From NCBI GenBank assembly GCA_018399435.1, contig JAGYOJ010000067.1, positions 1 to 7,793 on the forward strand: a stretch of 7,793 nt of DNA. The letters are read 5' to 3'. Below the pieces are notes generated by a model. The model was given only the letters and a program-made list of their open reading frames with translations. It searched no databases and was not told the DNA's origin. A program made the position numbers and the translations under genes. Numbering within the stretch: the first letter of the stretch is position 1; each line of letters opens with the position of its first letter. This document shows positions 5,722-7,793 of the stretch, in pieces. Source of the DNA: Actinomycetota bacterium. GTDB lineage: Bacteria > Actinomycetota > Humimicrobiia > Humimicrobiales > Humimicrobiaceae.

Positions 5722-6435
5722 ATGGAAGAAGGGATTTTAAGAAACAGGGTAAGGAAATGGTTAAAAACTCTTGGCATAGATGCCGGAGATCTTAAAATCT
5801 ATATACAAAGTTTAACCCATAGGTCATTTGCCAGAGAAATAAATGTAGAATCCAGGGGAAATGAACAATTAGAATTTTTAGGCGATAGTGTCTTATCTTT
5901 TATAATTACATCTTACCTGTTTAAAAAATACGGAAATTATACAGAAGGAAAGTTAGCCAAAATAAGGGCAATTCTGGTTAACAAGAAGACCTTATCAAAG
6001 CTCGCATTAGACATAGGGCTGGATAAGCAAATACTTCTAAGCGAAAATGAGGAAAATTGCCAAGGCAGGGAAAAAAGCTCTATACTTGCAGATAGCTTTG
6101 AAGCATTATTAGGCTCTATTTATATAGATAAGGGAATAAAATTTACTTCTGAATGGCTAATAAACAAATTTGAGCATAAGATAGAGGAAAGAATTTATAG
6201 GCCCGAAATATTAGATTACAAAACTTACCTTCAAGAAGCAGTACAATCTGATTATTTTAAATTAGTTACTTATGATTTAGTTAAATCAGAGGGCCCTGAC
6301 CATAATAAATTATTCTATTCAGTTTCTAAAATTGATGATAAAATAATTGGAAAAGGAAAAGGAAAAAGCAAGAAAAAGTCGGAACAGGCTGCAGCAAAAA
6401 ATGCATTAAGGAATATTTATAATTTAAAAATTTAG
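5722..6435 (+). CDS. rnc: Ribonuclease III
   Basis: RNase III cleaves double-stranded RNA, including rRNA precursors, as a Mg-dependent homodimer in the cytoplasm. With ATG 5722 the product is 237 residues, normal for the family. The catalytic domain (about 10-150) carries the signature NEQLEFLGDS, with acidic residues Glu48, Glu51 and Asp55, and the second metal-binding segment ADSFEALLGSIY, with Asp124 and Glu127. A double-stranded RNA-binding domain follows (about 163-235), ending in the typical GKGKGKSKKKSEQAAAKNAL stretch. The signature has Gln where Arg is commonest (NERLEFLGD), a mild change. The start is uncertain: ATG 5722 has no visible ribosome binding site, while ATG 5680 would add 14 residues and overlap acpP by 17 nt, also without a well-spaced site. 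I prefer 5722 because the extra residues do not resemble the family. Confidence 0.95.
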   Translation: MEEGILRNRVRKWLKTLGIDAGDLKIYIQSLTHRSFAREINVESRGNEQLEFLGDSVLSFIITSYLFKKYGNYTEGKLAKIRAILVNKKTLSKLALDIGLDKQILLSENEENCQGREKSSILADSFEALLGSIYIDKGIKFTSEWLINKFEHKIEERIYRPEILDYKTYLQEAVQSDYFKLVTYDLVKSEGPDHNKLFYSVSKIDDKIIGKGKGKSKKKSEQAAAKNALRNIYNLKI

Positions 6436-6455
6436 TATTGTTGGGATAGATAAGA

Positions 6456-7793
6456 TTGTATCTTAAAAACATCACACTTCGTGGTTTTAAATCCTTTAAA
6501 ACAAAAAGCCAGTTAACCTTCGAGCCTGGCGTTACTGTGGTTGTAGGCCCAAATGGCAGCGGCAAAAGCAATATTGCTGATGCTATTTCCTGGGTTCTGG
6601 GAGAACAAAGCCCTAAATCTTTAAGGGGGAATAAGATGGGCGATGTCATATTCCGCAATAAGGAAGAAGAGTTAGGGATAGCAGAAGTATCACTTGGCTT
6701 TGATAATAAAAAAAGGGAATTAGATCTTGATTTTAGGGATGTAAGGTTTACGCGGAGAGTTTATGCTGAAGGGGGAAGCGAGTATTTTATTAATTCCTCG
6801 CCCTGCAGATTAATGGATATACAAGACCTGCTTTCAGACAGTGGAATTGGCAAGGGCCTTTATACAATAATTAACCAGGGCCAAATAAATGATATTGCAA
6901 TCTTAAAGCCTGAAGAAAGAAAACTAATTATAGATGAGGTTATTGGAATATCTAAACACCAGAACAGAAAAGATAAATCAATAAACAAATTAAAAAATGT
7001 CCGGGACAATATTGATAGGATAAATGACCTTATAGAGGAAGTAAAAAGGATTATGGATCCTTTAGAAATAGAAGCAGAAAAAGCTAATAGGTATGCAAAA
7101 GTTTCAAATATACTAAAAAGGGAAGAAATTTCATTATTTATAGCTAGCTTAAATAAGCTAAATTCAGAATGGGATAAAAAGAAAAATAATAGCCAAAAAT
7201 TAGAAGCAGAACTGGACAAAATTAAAAAAGAGCTGGAATCAGAAATAAAGATAAAAGAACAGTATAGAAAAGAAGTGAAAGAGAAGCTCCAAAGTTATGA
7301 TTATTGGGAAAAACAATTTACTAATTTTAACTCAAATCTCGAAAAATTAAAAAATATAATGGAATTCATAAAAAGCAAAAAGAATGTTTTTTCTACCCTG
7401 AAGAATATGTTTGAATTAAATATAAAAAAAGATGAAGAGCAAAAAAGCTTTAGCAATAAAAAGCAAACTATTTATGAAAAGCTAAAAGAAATTTATAAAA
7501 TTTTAAATGATTTTTTTGAAAATATTTTAAATATGCTCTCTGGCAACCCCAAATATGGTGAAATAAAAAATGAAAGCAATCTTATACTTAAAAAAATTAG
7601 CAAGCTTTTAAATAGTTTTGATGCCAAGGAAGAAAAAAGCAATCAGGATAAAAAAGAGCTTTATTCTAATATAAAAGCAATATCTGAAAAAAATTTAATT
7701 TATTCAAAAGATTTCTTTTCTATATTAAATGATTTCTATGGCAAGGCAAAGAAAATAGAGAAAATAATTTACCCAAAATTTAAAAAAGAAAAG
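6456..7793 (+). CDS. smc: Chromosome segregation ATPase SMC, N-terminal part, continuing past the right edge
   Basis: SMC forms ring-shaped dimers with ScpA/ScpB that organise and segregate the chromosome. I translated this frame from TTG 6456 to the last base without a stop: 446 residues, against about 1,150-1,200 for the family, so the hinge, second arm and C-terminal head lie outside. The N-terminal head shows LKNITLRGFKSF at 3-14, Walker A GPNGSGKSN at 31-39, the R-loop Arg57 in LRGNKMGDVIF, and the Q-loop Gln141 in IINQGQI. LLSDSGIGKG and GISKHQNRKDKSINKL lead into the coiled-coil arm from about residue 170. An in-frame TAG at 6447 excludes a longer start; the TTG directly begins the family's usual N-terminus, with a weak GGGA 9 nt upstream. 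It begins 21 bp after rnc; rnc-smc adjacency is common. The distal arm is unusually Lys/Asn/Phe-rich. Confidence 0.95.
   Translation, partial: MYLKNITLRGFKSFKTKSQLTFEPGVTVVVGPNGSGKSNIADAISWVLGEQSPKSLRGNKMGDVIFRNKEEELGIAEVSLGFDNKKRELDLDFRDVRFTRRVYAEGGSEYFINSSPCRLMDIQDLLSDSGIGKGLYTIINQGQINDIAILKPEERKLIIDEVIGISKHQNRKDKSINKLKNVRDNIDRINDLIEEVKRIMDPLEIEAEKANRYAKVSNILKREEISLFIASLNKLNSEWDKKKNNSQKLEAELDKIKKELESEIKIKEQYRKEVKEKLQSYDYWEKQFTNFNSNLEKLKNIMEFIKSKKNVFSTLKNMFELNIKKDEEQKSFSNKKQTIYEKLKEIYKILNDFFENILNMLSGNPKYGEIKNESNLILKKISKLLNSFDAKEEKSNQDKKELYSNIKAISEKNLIYSKDFFSILNDFYGKAKKIEKIIYPKFKKEK

Noticed and set aside
1..7793. CRISPR arrays, tRNA genes, insertion sequences, phage or toxin-antitoxin genes.
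   Set aside because: No spaced direct repeats, cloverleaf-like sequences, transposase motifs or terminal inverted repeats were seen; nearly all bases are in housekeeping genes.

Overview
The window is one densely packed plus-strand block of housekeeping genes from an AT-rich bacterium. The base composition is low G+C throughout, and most genes have strong GGAGG-type ribosome binding sites. In order it holds: the 3' part of coaD, a SepIVA/DivIVA-like coiled-coil gene, a 104-bp gap with a promoter candidate, rpmF, a fused ADP-forming acetate-CoA ligase (acd), a BioD-like/DRTGG protein, plsX, acpP, rnc, and the first 446 codons of smc, which runs off the right edge. I saw no tRNA, rRNA, CRISPR array, insertion sequence or phage gene. 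No intergenic stretch exceeds about 105 bp.

The gene order suggests a low-GC, deeply branching actinobacterium. The order coaD, then a SepIVA-like gene (homologous to mycobacterial Rv2927c), then rpmF, rnc and smc resembles actinobacterial synteny. The SMC head also carries actinobacterial-looking stretches such as LLSDSGIG, QGQINDI and KHQNRKDKSINKL. The segment rpmF-plsX-acpP-rnc-smc is shared with Clostridia, so a Firmicutes or Atribacterota-type host is not excluded. The lineage call is inference only.

The genes share a theme of CoA, acyl groups and cell growth. CoaD makes dephospho-CoA. CoA supplies the phosphopantetheine arm of AcpP and is a substrate of Acd. PlsX moves acyl groups from ACP to phosphate for phospholipid synthesis. 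RpmF, RNase III and SMC serve translation, RNA processing and chromosome organisation.

The most notable point is the acd plus DRTGG pair between rpmF and plsX. In many Clostridia pta-ackA lies beside the same rpmF-plsX-acpP-rnc-smc cluster. Here the enzyme that interconverts acetyl-CoA and acetate with ATP in one step sits there instead, with a protein that looks like the N-terminal regulatory half of long Pta but has no catalytic phosphotransacetylase domain. This is a plausible, testable functional module, but I do not see clear evidence of a wholly new system.
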